Origin: Hymenopus coronatus
Taxonomy: Eukaryota; Arthropoda; Insecta; Mantodea; Hymenopodidae
Length of the DNA stretch: 64,000 bases
Reading direction: 5' to 3'
NCBI GenBank assembly: GCA_030762935.1
Contig: CM060881.1
Span: forward strand, 105,200,501 to 105,264,500
The notes below the pieces were generated by a model. The model was not told the origin of the DNA, did not search any database, and saw nothing but the letters and a program-made list of their open reading frames with translations. The first letter of the stretch is position 1, and each line of letters begins with the position of its first letter. Positions 23,280-34,706 of this stretch are shown here, piece by piece. A program made the translations under genes and the position numbers.

Positions 23280-23800
23280 AACTGAGTGGTCTCTCGCGAA
23301 ACCTCTCACGTAGTCTCCTAGAGCGCTTTGTGCCTCCTAAAAGGAGCTTCAGTTAAATTCAATGGTCCCAATAAATCGTAACACCTCTCAATGTCTGCCC
23401 CTCTTATATATATCTGGGCTGCAAAAGAAATGCATTCATATAAAATGTGGTGGGACGTTTCAAAGTCCATCCCGCATTTCTTACAAATGATGTCCTCACA
23501 AAGCTCACTTATGCGCAAGTGTCTTCTCAGAGGGTTATGCCAAGTGGCAGAGCCACTCTGAGCGGTTCTGGTGAGGTTGTAAAGAACCTAACCTAGGATG
23601 CCGCTCGGTCCAGGAAGAAAATCATTTTTCCAAATCCCAAAACGAGCCTATCTGTGAGCTGGTGTCTCACGCTTAACACCCCTGGGAGACAAGACACAAA
23701 AGCGCTCGGGTCCTATAACTATCAGCTCTCCATCCATCAGCATGTACGCCATCTGGCAAAGTACAGTAGGGGAAGTGTGATGAGTCACACATACTGTCAA
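23280..23800 (-). pseudogene. non-LTR retrotransposon C-terminal remnant
   Basis: The minus strand encodes HNPLRRHLRISELCEDIICK, then CGMDFETSHHILYECISFA, then a charged tail (about 23,318-23,545). This is the LINE C-terminal pattern: basic helix, CxxCGxxxETxxHxxxxC, then a variable tail. The Cys/His ligands look intact. The frame is open for about 66 codons after the last upstream stop. The part upstream of 23,545 can be followed only in pieces. It is a 5'-truncated, dead LINE of the type with this zinc-knuckle, and the clade is not determined. Confidence 0.65.
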
Positions 23801-24191
23801 ATGTTTATATACATTTATATATATTTGTTATAAATAAATATTAAAAATTAAAACATATTCAGAATTTTGTGGATTCAAGGATATGAATGGAAAGAATATG
23901 GCAATTTTAGCAAGTGAACGAATTTTAACATAGAGCGTATAATGCCATTGTCACAGAAATTTTAAGAAAACATGAGTACTTCATTTATCTACCACGTAAA
24001 TTGTACTAGGTATATGTCTATATAGTACAATATTTTGTTACGAGTTTTATACACTTTTCTTCAGACAGAAAGAAGTTAGCAAGGCAAAACATAACAATGA
24101 ATAATATGATGTAAAATGACAGAAGCAACGTGCGATGAAGGTTATGGCCAATCGCTCTTTGATTGACTAATTTCTGTTTCACGTAGATATA

Positions 24192-25403
24192 CTACTGTGT
24201 CAAGAAAATTCCGGGAATTTGCCAATGAAACACAAAAGATTAATTATTCATCCAATTTTATTTTATCGCCTTCAAAATAGACCCATTCTGAAATTATAGA
24301 TTTATGCCAACGAATAATCCAATCATCAAAACATTTTTTGTAGGCACTTTTAGGAATCGATGTCAATTGTCGCCGCGAATTTTCCTTTATGTCTTCTATC
24401 GACAGAAAACGGGTGCCTTGACGTAGTAGCTTGAGTTTTGGAAAGAGAAAGAAATCAGCAAGAGTCAGATCAGGTGAATACGGTGGTTGTACGATGAACT
24501 TTGTTGAGTTTTTGGCCAGAAATTCGTTCACAACAATAGCCTTGTGAGCTGGTGCGTTATTGTGGTGCAGAATCCATGAGTTGTCATTCCACAAATCTGG
24601 CCTTTTTCGCCGTATTTGTTCCCTCAAACACCTTATAACGCTCAGATAATAGACATTATTTAACATCTGATCTTCTGGCAAGAACTCCGAGTGCACGACA
24701 CCGCGATAATCGAAAAAAAACTAACAAGACCATCAGTTTTGATCGAGTTTGACGTGCCCTTTTAGGTTTCGGTTCAGTTGGAAGGCGCCATTCGGAAGCT
24801 TGTTGATTGGTTTGGGTGTCAAACTCGTAAACTTAGTCTCACCACCAGTAGCAATGCATTTCATGAATGTGGGGTTGGAACTGGCTCGTTCTAGCATGTC
24901 TTCAGCAATCCTTACGCGATTGAGTTTTTGTAGAAATTTCAAGTATTTCGGAACTAACCGAGCTGCAACGCGTGTCATGCCCAAAATCGTTTAAAATGGT
25001 GCGAATCGATTCGTGAGACACAGAAAGATCAGCGGCAATCTCTCTCAGAAATAAATGACGATTTTCAGACACAATTTTCTTCACTTTAGCGATGTTCAGT
25101 TCAGTTGAAAGCGTTGATGGCCGACCAGAGCGAGGCAAATCTTCCACCACATATCGACCACTTTTGAATTCACTGTACCACTCATATGCACGTGTTTTTG
25201 ATAAAGTCGATTCACCGTAAGCTCTCTGTAGCATTTTCAGCAATTTGGCACACGAAATGCCATTTGCATTGCAAAATTTGAGACAGATTCTTTGTTCAAT
25301 ATTTGTATCCATAGTAAAATCGCAAATCAGCTTTGACATGAACTAACAAAATGGCGTACTGTAAACAAACTAGATGACGGAAGACGATCAAACTCCGCTT
25401 CAA
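24192..25403 (-). mobile_element. mariner-type transposon, inactive, right end lost
   Basis: A Tc1/mariner transposase is encoded on the minus strand and moves DNA by cut and paste at TA. The N-terminal helix-turn-helix part starts at 25,339 (IEQRICLKFCNANGISCAKL) and includes the YEWYSEFKSGR and DLPRSGRPST linkers. A frameshift falls at about 24,985. The catalytic triad is damaged. The first motif reads TGGETK where the intact family motif is TGDETW, and the second reads HHNNAPAH for HHDNAPAH. The third Asp is kept in LADFFLFPKLK, 34 residues from the second, as in mariner D,D34D enzymes. The 3' end has a terminal inverted repeat CTACTGTGTCAAGAAAATTC at 24,192. The other inverted repeat is missing, and the element is fused to R1 at 25,404. 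It is a sister of the copy at 54,737. Confidence 0.88.
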
Positions 25404-26170
25404 TCCACTTCATGCTAATCGAGATAAACGGTAGCAGAAACGGTCTTATTACTTAATTGCTTATAAGTAAAATAAAAATAAAAGAATGTACTAGACTAAA
25501 GTGATAGTCAAATGTTTTAAAATGAGATTGCTGTGGAATTGAAATTTGTTTCTTTGCCTGGCCAGGATTTGACAAATTTGCATGTCAGAAAAGTTTAAAG
25601 TGTTTTTAAACTGAAACCAATAACAAGAATTACCTCGAAAAATCTCAACTTAAAAAAAATGTGTATGACATAAATTGTATGTTTTAAGTAGCTCTACATT
25701 TTTGACATAGTATGTTTTTGTCTGTCTCTTATGGTTTACCAGTTATGCAAAGTTCGCAAAATTCATCCAGAATAAAAATGTCTTCAGAGGCTATTCCCAG
25801 AAAAAACAAGATATACTTTATTTGGCATATAAATGTCTTTGATATACGGTATTTTAAGCAAAATTGTTACAACTATTTTTGAGAAAATCAAAATGTTCAA
25901 AATTTCTTCCATATAAAGGGTAGTTTGAGGTGGGGGGATTTTTCTCAAAATTTTCGTGTCGCATCCCTGGAAGATACTAAATTAAATACCAAGTTTGGTA
26001 CTTTACCGACTTTTCGTTTTTGAGCCATCCTGTTCACAGACACACGGACCACACAGTTACTTTTTCCAAAATGATTTTTTTATACAGAGGACTAAAACAT
26101 GTATTTCCGGTATCGAATTTTTGGTTGGAGTACACACTATGTACATGGTACGTGTACAGAAGGTAAAAAC
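25404..26170 (+). repeat. R1 repeat, head-truncated, fused to mariner
   Basis: It begins inside the head block at CACTTCATGCTAATCGAG, directly after the broken mariner end, and runs to a shortened palindrome (CACTATGTACATGGTACG) and AAGGTAAAAAC. Both partners are truncated at the joint, so a deletion across the boundary explains it better than a clean insertion. Confidence 0.8.
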
Positions 26171-26214
26171 GAAAAGTCCATTAAAATCCTATCAACACAG
26201 TGTTTAAGTTGAGC

Positions 26215-26478
26215 CTGTTTCTAGGATACGATATGGGCTTGAAAATTGCTCTCACTCCAAAGTACCTTTTACCTTCGCAAAAAATGTGTTTGTTTTTTTT
26301 TTGAAAAATTGCTACAACAATTTTATTAAAATATCATAGTTTGTTTACATCACAAATAAAGTTTATATTTTTTAATTATCTGGAAATACCTTTTGAAATC
26401 CTCTTCATTCTAGATGATTTTTGCATAACTCGTAAACCGTAAGAGCTAGACAAATTGTTACAACACAAAAAATGTAAT
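26215..26478 (-). repeat. R1 repeat, middle fragment
   Basis: This is a minus-oriented middle block (TTTCTAGGATACGATATGG to CGTAAACCGTAAGAGCTAGA). It ends at ACAAAAAATGTA, where a CG/CA microsatellite begins. Confidence 0.65.
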
Positions 26479-26496
26479 CGCGCGCGCGCGCACACA

Positions 26497-26529
<33 letters not shown>
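26479..26529. repeat. (CG)n(CA)n microsatellite
   Basis: About six CG units pass into about 19 CA units with one TA interruption. It abuts the truncated end of an R1 copy. Confidence 0.93.
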
Positions 26530-26534
<5 letters not shown>

Positions 26535-26833
26535 CTCCAATACTGACTTTTGATGGAGATGATCATCCGAGAATTCTTTGTTATTGCTTGTAATTTCTAA
26601 TATAAACTTTTCTCTAATGTGAGGTCGTTATTAATTTTTCTTTGCTTCAATACAACACTCACAGATGAGAAAGTCCTTCCATTAACTCGTATAGCAGAAT
26701 GGTATAATGCTGCATCAGGCTGAAATGAGTCCTCTAATCCGATAATTTGGACATTTAGGCAATAAAACAAAAACACACGTTTAAAACTCCAATTAATGAC
26801 GGTATTCCATATGAGTCCTACAAAATCCTACAA

Positions 26834-27240
26834 ATGGATGATTTAGTGAAATCCTCAAATTTTATCAAACTGTTTGTGATTCAAAGATCAGATAATTGTG
26901 CTAATAAGCAAGCAAGCGGAAAACATCGGACTACTGATTATAGGTCCACTGTGCTGATAAAATCTGATTATAAATTAATAGCCAGGAAATTAACTAACCA
27001 AATCAGGTCCTTGCTGTAATAATCAATTAATCCTGCATAGGCATGTGGAAGTTATGGTAACCAGTTTATGGTCTGTTCTTTTTGCGATTTCATTAAATGT
27101 TGTGCTCATAATAAAACAAAAGCAGTTCAATTGTCCCACAAGGATTTAATTTTGAAAAGCTTACTTATATATTTTCAAAATTTGTACCATACACACCTTT
27201 TCAAGGGTTTAAATACTATAAATAACAATATATATTTACA
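26834..27240 (+). pseudogene. LINE reverse transcriptase remnant (tentative)
   Basis: The plus frame reads DYRSTVLIKSDYKLIARKLT then NQIRSLL and a stop at 27,018. This resembles the conserved reverse-transcriptase stretch in which a 'RPITLLN' motif is followed by DYKxxAKxLxxRL. Continuing past stops, the same frame gives AHNKTKAVQLSHKDLILKSL, near where a LINE would have the palm segment with its first catalytic Asp. That Asp region is not convincingly preserved. The clade would be L1- or RTE-like. This is an inference from one strong and one weak motif. Confidence 0.4.
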
Positions 27241-27839
27241 ATGAGGTGTGCGTGTGTAACGGTACCATGAAATTCGTCTCTATCCTTTCAAGAAACACAT
27301 GGTATTCGGATATAAGTTATACTCTCATTTCGTCAAAGTTGTCGAGTTTCGGAGATTTTCTTTGCCTTAGTCATATATTTCTATTATGCCGCTACATTAC
27401 AGAATACGGTGCTTGTTATTTCTTTGGAAGAATGTAAATTTGCAATTTACGCTTAAATTAACAATGTCAGTGCGTTATCCAGATATTACAATATTTCGAA
27501 TATGATACTCATTCTTCATAAATTTGGTAGAGTATCAGGACCAAAAACCAATGATAGCACTGTTCTGCATTTGAAAACCTTTTTTTTTTTTAAGTATCTG
27601 CATTTTTTGCCATCACGTCAGTTTCAAAATATTCATCAATAACTAGAAATGAAATTATAGCTTTGTGAAAAATAATAAAAATTACTTTCAAAAATAATTT
27701 TGTGTGAAAAACTTGGCCAGGATTTTTATTTGCCATTAATTAATCATTACCAAATAATTATTAATTATTCGCACATTCATAACCTAACTTCAATATTGGA
27801 TTTCAAATTTTTTTCTCTTTGATGTTTTGACGTTGTTCA

Positions 27840-29060
27840 GAGGAATTTTTTTAAAATCTAGCAATAATCAGCCATCATGTTGACACTCCACTTCTCTTGA
27901 TGCCTCATTTCTATATTTTTTATATTCTGGTGAACTCCTTCACTCTGTTCTTCACTAAAATCTTCTTAATTATAAGCGAACATTTAGTTGGGAATGAAGG
28001 GAATTTACTTTGACTGTTGCAACCAGTCTGTTTGAAATGTTATAGCATCACTTTCACTGTTAACATAATTTAGGTTTTTTTTATTTCAAAGTAAATTAAA
28101 AACATTTATGAAAGCATTTCAGGCCTTCTTCACCTCTCGACTCAAGTATTCTCGAACTGACTGCCCATCAACAGTTTTTGAATTTGTGGACCAAAGAATA
28201 CACCAGCTTCGTTTTTATAGGATAATGAAGAAAATATAGTACAAATATATTTAAATCACTCATTGTCTTTATCTAGGATTTTTATAAATTGTTTAATTAA
28301 ATCTAATTTTATACGGAGAGGTGCCAACATTTTTGAGGGATCAACAAGAGGTTCACTTTTTATATCTTTGTATTAAATTACTGTGGCCACTGTTCCCTTC
28401 CCCAGTGTTCTGATCTAGGTCTTCTATCTCAATTACATCAGAAACAAGGGTTCTTGTGAAACCAGCTTGCTGTGCAAGTAATAGCCCAATAATCTTGAAA
28501 TCTCCACAGACTAGCCATAGGTAATTTTCGTACTGCATTTTTGTAACAAAAACTTTACATTCTCCTGTGTCTTCTTTAAAACAAGAGTGGGCTACAAGAA
28601 TGGAAGGATGAATGTTTCCATTATGAAGAAAAATACCTTTTAAGACTTTTTTGAGAACAATTATGAAGAACCGCCACTCTTTGGAACTATGGTTTATGTT
28701 ATAACATTTTAAGGTAGCAGAGATGTCTTGGAAATACACTAAATTTTCTTTTTGAGCAAAAAAGGGACAATTTCCTTTTCGCGAAGTCTGTACCATGAAA
28801 AATATGTGCCCTCAGTCAGTACTTTCCTTTTTTTTAATCTAGAGCCTAACAGTTCTGCTGATTCTTTACTAAAACGTAAATTCCTCATTAAATCATTAAG
28901 CCCACTTTGATTAAAACATCTACCATGATCAGAACTATCTAGTTCATAAGTACGATCCACTAGAAATTCAGTTTTAGTGCTACTGGATGCAGATGGCAAT
29001 GGGTCTGATAAGGCGTGTAAGGGACCGAATGGCAGTGGGAATGATAGCATATACAATATA
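27840..29060 (-). pseudogene. decayed transposon-type protein gene
   Basis: The gene reads right to left on the minus strand through several frameshifts. In order it shows NDLMRNLRFSKESAELLGSR (about 28,835-28,895), KEWRFFI then LKGIFLHNGNIHPSILVAHS (about 28,585-28,690), YENYLWLVCGDFKIIGLLLA then QQAGFT (about 28,455-28,535), EPLVDPSKMLAPLRIKLDLI (about 28,290-28,350) and, near the end, VNMMADYCW (about 27,860-27,890). I recognise this motif order from multi-copy, transposon-like proteins scattered through arthropod genomes, but I cannot place the family in a named superfamily. The longest intact stretch is 147 codons (28,353-28,796). Stops and shifts separate the blocks, so it is not functional. 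Confidence 0.6.
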
Positions 29061-29939
29061 TTTCTTGTTTTACCATTATATTCTGGGACCTAACTGTCCA
29101 AAAATAACAATCGTCTCTATTATTTGTAGGTTCCCTCCAAATTATAGGGATAACAAAGGGCAATGACTTCTGTTTTAAATGTTTCTAACTTCTTAACTCT
29201 GCAACACACTTATGCGCGCACCACGATTTATCCTTTAAAGCAAAACTTTTGAAGGTAAGTTTTCTCTATAACAACCATTATATTGTATTCTCGCGGAAAA
29301 ATGAACTCGCACACTTCACACTTACAGGACGACGTAAACGCAATTTTTAAACAACCATTAAAATGCGATAGGTTTATTATCTCAGGAGATCCTTTGCTTG
29401 ATAAACTGGATTGCGCTTCAATATATACAGGGAACGTCTGTCAATTGTCTAATTTATTTTTTGTTTTAATTAGCAGTCTCTAAGTGTAATTATTTCCTTC
29501 AATTAATTTTTATCGCTGAGGCACTAAACATTTCAACTTCTTGCTTATAGATAAGATGAATACCGATAGATAAACGTCTCCAAAAATAACAACAAATGTC
29601 TTAGCCCCTGTTCATTTTAAAAAGAAGACATATTTTTGTACGGACCTAGGGGAATATAGTTAGTATATTTTAATAAATATAAACACTAATATAATAAATA
29701 AACATAAACAAAACATAAAATATAAAAATAGTTATATTATTTCACAATTTAAGCAATAAATTTGAGCCTTTCTAACAAACGAAAACTACTCAAAACATAA
29801 CATTTTCAATTGTAAAAAATTCTGGCGTGGTACACAAAAATTGTTTTCATTTATGCAATCAGTGTGAAATTCTTCTTCAGATATGCCCATTTATTAAAAA
29901 AACAGAAATTCCTGCAGAACGATGTAGTGATTCCTGCCC
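29060..29939. other. unassigned AT-rich DNA
   Basis: No repeat or domain seen. The 66-76 codon frames at 29,283-30,057 have no recognisable motif; the last overlaps the left end of the mariner relic. Confidence 0.45.
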
Positions 29940-31528
29940 ACTACGAGGGTGTTCGGAAAGTAAATGCCATTTTGTTTTCCGCCACCAAATGCTAATATTG
30001 CAGTCCCATGGGCACACGTCCATGGTGGTTCATTACAACCAGATCGTGTTGTGTTGACAGTTGTTAGCCATCGTTCAAAATGTTCAAGACAATTTCTGAT
30101 CCCACCGACTGTGAAATGCGTTCCATAATAGGTATTTGATTGTGTTTCCGTTGGTTTCCGAAGATGCCTACACATGTCCAAAACACGAAGCTGCTAGGCA
30201 GTACTTCAACGTTTCTTACACGTTATAGTGCTGAGAGAGATGAATTCTTAAGCAGGATAGTTGGTAGTTATAAAACATGAATGATATTTATTTAAATATT
30301 AATAATGTTGATAAATGTGTGGAGAATTAATGTATTAGCTAATTCAGGGCATGTAAAATGTACGTTAGAGGAGGTCAGCAATGATCACCTAGTGGGAGCT
30401 GATTTAATTTAAAACCAGAAAACAGAACTGCTCATAAGCAAATAGCTTGTGAAGACAAATTGTAGAGTGCATCATTTGATTTGTTATGTTACTTTAAATT
30501 ATTAATAAATGTACATATAACGTGTAAATGGAGCTAGAAAACGAAAGCCTAGCATGATGGGTAATATTGTTTTTAGAGGATGGGTAAAAAGAAAACAACA
30601 TCGTGTGAATGCGAGTTGTGCCCACAGGCAATTGTGCAATTGTTTGTAAACTGGCACATCAGACTTGATATTAATTGTGTTTAGTATTCAGAATATACAC
30701 AAGTATAAGTGCAGTGCTGTTATTTCAGTAGGCAATAGGCATTCCTTATTCCAGCGTGCTCTAGACAAGTCGACCCGGATAAAAATAAGAACATTTCAAG
30801 ACGGAAGTGCCATATTGTTGTTGATTCTAAAAAAAGATAAATAAATAATATATAAATAATAAGTATTATAAGGGAATCGATATAGCCATGGGTTAGCCAT
30901 TTTGGTTAGCCAAAATGGCACACGTGTAACCGGTCACAAAGTACATTGAATACTTTTACATAGCGACCAGTGATGAAACTTGATTTATCATGTCACTCTG
31001 GGATCAAAACATCGAAGTGGAGGCACATAGCATACCCCAAAAGTCTAAAACATCATTGTCAGCACGAAAAATCATGTGCACTGTGTTTTGGACAGACTGA
31101 GCATTCTGCTTATTGAGTTGAGATGCTACATAAAGATGAAACATTGAGAAACATTCGTCGCGCAATTAAAAACAAAAAGCAAGGAATGCTAGTCAAGGCA
31201 TTGTGTTGCTTCATGACAACGCACGTCCCCGTGTCGCATAAAACCTTATTCAAGAATTCGGTTGGCAGCAGTTCAACACATCTTTCTGACTACCACTTGT
31301 TCTTAAACTGAAGCGTGCGTTTGTCAGCGATGACGACGCAAAATACATTTTTGGCAGTGTCTGTCTTCACTGACGGCAACTTTCTTGAAGAAGGCATACT
31401 TGCTATGTGAAATACCGGAACAATGGTGGCAACTATATCGAAAAACAGGTTAACTCTTGCATGTACGAATAAATGTTTTATGATTTTTTTTTCCCAAACT
31501 GATACTTACTTTCTGGAAACGTCTAGTA
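29940..31528 (+). mobile_element. old mariner-type transposon relic, both ends traceable
   Basis: The left end ACTACGAGGGTGTTCGGAAA matches the reverse complement of the right end (ACTAGACGTTTCCAGAAAGT at 31,509-31,528), apart from small gaps. Just inside, the plus strand encodes FKTISDPTDCEMRSIIG (about 30,079-30,130), as at a mariner N-terminus. Farther right come SDET (first catalytic Asp, about 30,968), SLSARKIMCTVFWTD (about 31,055-31,100), LRNIRRAIKNKKQGML (about 31,144-31,190), LHDNARPRVAHKT (second Asp, about 31,212) and DYHLFL (third Asp, about 31,290). Frames change several times. At about 1.59 kb it is longer than the usual 1.25-1.3 kb. The unmatched 30,235-30,960 segment is probably a later insertion or a scrambled centre. 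Confidence 0.68.
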
Positions 31529-31973
31529 CAAAAATCGTTACACTGTTTAACTTGAACTATGGTATCTGAAAACTGCAACTATTCTTAAAATTTTGCATAT
31601 AATTTTTACGCATGTATGAATGAAATGCAGTCTGAATTTGTCTCCAGAATCATCCAGATGTATCATAGAGGACACTGTTTGAAGAAACGAATGGAGGACC
31701 ATAATCTTGTGCTTTCCAATTCTCCAATTCCAAAGCATCACTCTAAGATATATAAACTTTGGATTTCACGGCCGGTGTCCAGATTAATGACCTTATTTCT
31801 GTTTGGGTGTAGTAGGTGTCGAAGATACTAGCGTTTCTCTAAGGTCTGCGAATGAGTCAGGATGAGATGATCCGTGTTTCGCGCTGATCAGAGCTCGAAT
31901 TTGGGAGGTATGAGCTTTCAGGTTTATTTTATTCAGAGTAAGTTTCCTTGGTGTCATTACAGATGCAACCTTA
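31529..31973. other. unassigned DNA
   Basis: Overlapping frames of 64-71 codons on both strands at 31,547-31,831 show no domain. No known repeat. Confidence 0.45.
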
Positions 31974-32078
31974 TACAGGGTGTATATAAATGGATATCGG
32001 GGTTTTAACTCTTTATAATATTTATTACATTCAACTTACAGTTATGAAATATATGTCAAATAAAAAAGCAACTCAAAC
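31974..32078. repeat. terminal inverted repeat, left
   Basis: Starts TACAGGGTGTATATAAATGG. It matches the right repeat over about 105 bp with roughly ten differences by eye. The two copies share an exact block around GGTTTTAACTCTTTATAATA and ACATTCAACTTACAGTTAT. Confidence 0.92.
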
Positions 32079-32949
32079 AGTTTTACCAAGAAGCTTATAA
32101 ATGTTCAATGTGACTACCCTTTATCACACGGCACTCAACAAGTCTATAGCCGAGTTCTTCCCAAACGCTGATAAGTGTGTATTCAGTAATTGTATCAACA
32201 ACTGCTTCAATATGGTTTCTTAATTCAGGGAGGTCAGCTGGTAGCGGAGGCACGTACACACGATCCTTGATGAAGCCCCAAAGGTAAAAATCGCAAGCCG
32301 TTAGGTCAGGAGAACGTGAAGGCCATGCATAGCAAGCCCTGTCATTGGGGCCCTTGCGGCCTATCCAGTTCAACCAATCGCGTACTTCGTTATGCCAGTG
32401 ACGTGGCGCACCATCCTGCTGGAAAATGAATTTCTCTGGCTCATTTTCTTCCAACTGAGGGAAGAGCCATTGCTCTAGTGTATCAAGGTAAGAAGTGCCT
32501 GTTACAGTAGGTTCACCAAAAACGAAAGGCCCATAAACTTTTCGCCGGGATACGGCACAAAAAACATTCACTTTAGGGGAATCTCGATGCATTTGTACCA
32601 TCTCGTGACTAGCCTTCCGGACTGATTTCTTTGGGCTACGAGTGAACGACTCTCACTCGCTCAACAGTCTCTTCACTTACTCCTGGTCGTCCCGTGCTCT
32701 TCCCTTTACAACGGCAGCCGGTATCTTCAAACTGATTATACCATCTACGAATGCTTTTATCACTAGGAGAATCACAACCAAACTTACTACGGAACGCACG
32801 TTGCACAGTAACTACAGATTCGGTCTTTGCAAACTGCAAAACACAAAACGCTTTCTGTTTACTAGTCGCCATCTTTGCTACTACCGCTGTCTAGTGGATT
32901 GCGGCAGAAACATTGCATGCACATGCGCACTTGTGCCAACAAACAAAAT

Positions 32950-33055
32950 TGTTTGAGTTGCTCTTTCATTTGACGTATCATTTATAACTGTAAGTTGAAT
33001 GTAATAAATATTATAAAGAGTTAAAACCCCAATATTCATTTATGTACACTCTGTA
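32950..33055. repeat. terminal inverted repeat, right
   Basis: Reverse complement starts TACAGAGTGTACATAAATGA. It is the partner of 31,974-32,078 and lies upstream of the transposase start on the minus strand. Confidence 0.92.
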
Positions 33056-33057
33056 TA

Positions 33058-33834
33058 GTGGGGGTGTGCGAAGCTTCCTGTGCTGACTGTCTCGCTTTGC
33101 TTGATGGTTTGTGCTGGATGGGGGGAGTGAAGATGTGGAAAATAGGTGAAGAAAGAGGCACTAAACGAAGAAAAGAAAATATAGAAAGTCATTAATGGGG
33201 AAAATTGAGCTTAAATGAAATATCAAAGACAACTAAACCAAGTCGAAAAACTGAAGTTTAATATAAGAAAGAAAATGAGAGGTAAGTGTGAAGGGATAAA
33301 TTAGTAGAGGTAGGAAAAGTGAGAGAGAAAGCAGCAGTTTACAGGCAGGAGATTTTTAGGTATTTCTGGAGCAAAGGGAATCTATTAGGTGGAAAAGTGG
33401 TGAAAGGGAAATTAAGATGAGACAAATTCATGAACAGTCAGTATCATGAACACAAGAACAAGGTGAAATTATGTTTAAAAGATAGAGAGGAGAGTCCCAA
33501 GAACAGTGAACCGCCCAAGATGTATTTAATTAAGATAAATTTATCCATTCTTCAATGTTTCGAATCGTTTTTCAAATTTTCATTCTTTTAAAGATATTCA
33601 CCTGCTTCCCGCGATTGCATGGGAACTTAGGCCAGTACATAGGTTAAGCTGTTAACAATTTAGTTACCGTTATCTCATGTTTATGTATAACAAAACTATA
33701 TAAATTAGCTGTTTCTGTAAATGCTGATCTCATATAAAATTAAGTAGAAGGAAATATACACTTTTATAAGAATAGTTGGTATACACACTAATAAGCATTA
33801 GAGACAGAGAAAGGCTTTCGACAATTGTTTCTAG
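33058..33834. other. unassigned purine-rich DNA
   Basis: Positions about 33,120-33,510 are markedly A+G rich on the plus strand (many GAAAG, GGGAAA and GAGAG runs). No open frame, tRNA-like motif or known repeat. Confidence 0.5.
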
Positions 33835-34706
33835 TTTTACTTTCTCTAGCCCGTATGAACAATGTACATAGTAGCTAGAGAAGGTATTGTGTTTGATGTC
33901 GAGATTTCACCCGAAATGTATGTTTTGAGGTTCCCGATTCGGAAAGAAATTTTTAGAAAAACTTCTGTGTGTGTCTGTGGAAGTCATATCTCAAAACCAA
34001 AAGACAGTTAAATACTAAACTTGGCACTCATTTTTAGTATCTTCCAAAGATACGACACGAAAATTTTCACGAAAATCCCTTCTACACCAACTACGCTTTA
34101 CGTGGAAAAAGTTTTGAAAATTTCGTTTTTCTCAAAAATGGCTCTAACGAATTTGACTAAAATGCCGTATATTAAAGATATTTTTATCACAAATAAAATG
34201 TATATTTTGAATTTTATGGGAATAACCTCTGAAGAGCTCTTTATTCTGGATGAGTTTAGCAGAATTTTTCATAACGGTTATACCTTAAGTTATACACAAA
34301 AGCTTACTACACGAAAAAATAGATCTCGTTAAAATATATAATTTGTCATGTACGTTTTTTATGTAGAGCTCACCGATTTTCCCACATTTCTTGCTATTAG
34401 TTTAAATTTTAAACCAAGTGTGACGTTCGTTTCATCTCTCTTGTTTTACCTCAGGCCATGCAAAGCAAATCGAACTTCAGTTCTTTCACATAGAACCAGC
34501 TTTTAAAAGATTTGACTATCGATTTAGCCTACTTACTTTATTACCTTATGTTCCTTTTACTTACAATAAGAAATAATGCAGTAATAAGACAGTTTCTGTC
34601 AATGTTTATCTTGATTAGCATACCTAGACAAAAGAAGAATCTTTTGTAAGGAAATTTGTTTGTGTTATAGCTAGAGAAGATCATGTGAATGGATCAAATC
34701 AGACTT
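33835..34706 (-). repeat. R1 repeat, full length, first of a direct tandem pair
   Basis: It starts GTTTTACTTTCTCTAGCCCG and has a palindrome variant with TAGC-type arms (CTCTAGCCC, then GTAGCTAGAG). It ends at the reversed head AATGGATCAAATCAGAC. The same arm variant occurs at 53,476, which suggests a subfamily. Confidence 0.87.

Larger units (their letters stand above)
31974..33055 (-). mobile_element. Tc1/mariner-superfamily transposon, internally deleted, ends intact
   Basis: The element is 1,082 bp, bounded by 105-bp inverted repeats and a TA on each side (31,972-31,973 and 33,056-33,057). The minus-strand transposase starts at 32,872 (MATSKQKAFCVLQFAKTESV). Its N-terminal helix-turn-helix runs through the KSIRRWYNQF and KGKSTGRPGVSEETVERVR motifs. 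A two-base frameshift follows at about 32,655. The frame then continues RSPKKSVRKASHEMVQMHRD (about 32,592-32,640) and reaches FQQDGAPRHWHNEV (second catalytic Asp) and SPDLTACDFYLWGFIKDRVY (third Asp, about 40 residues on). Compared with the related sequence at 50,197, roughly 80-90 codons are missing between KSVRKAS and HEMVQM. That gap takes out the segment that should hold the first catalytic Asp. The element could have moved only with another copy's enzyme. Confidence 0.87.

Noticed and set aside
32642..32956. 104-codon plus frame across the transposon at 32-33 kb
   Set aside because: Antisense of the transposase N-terminus and terminal repeat, with no motif of its own.
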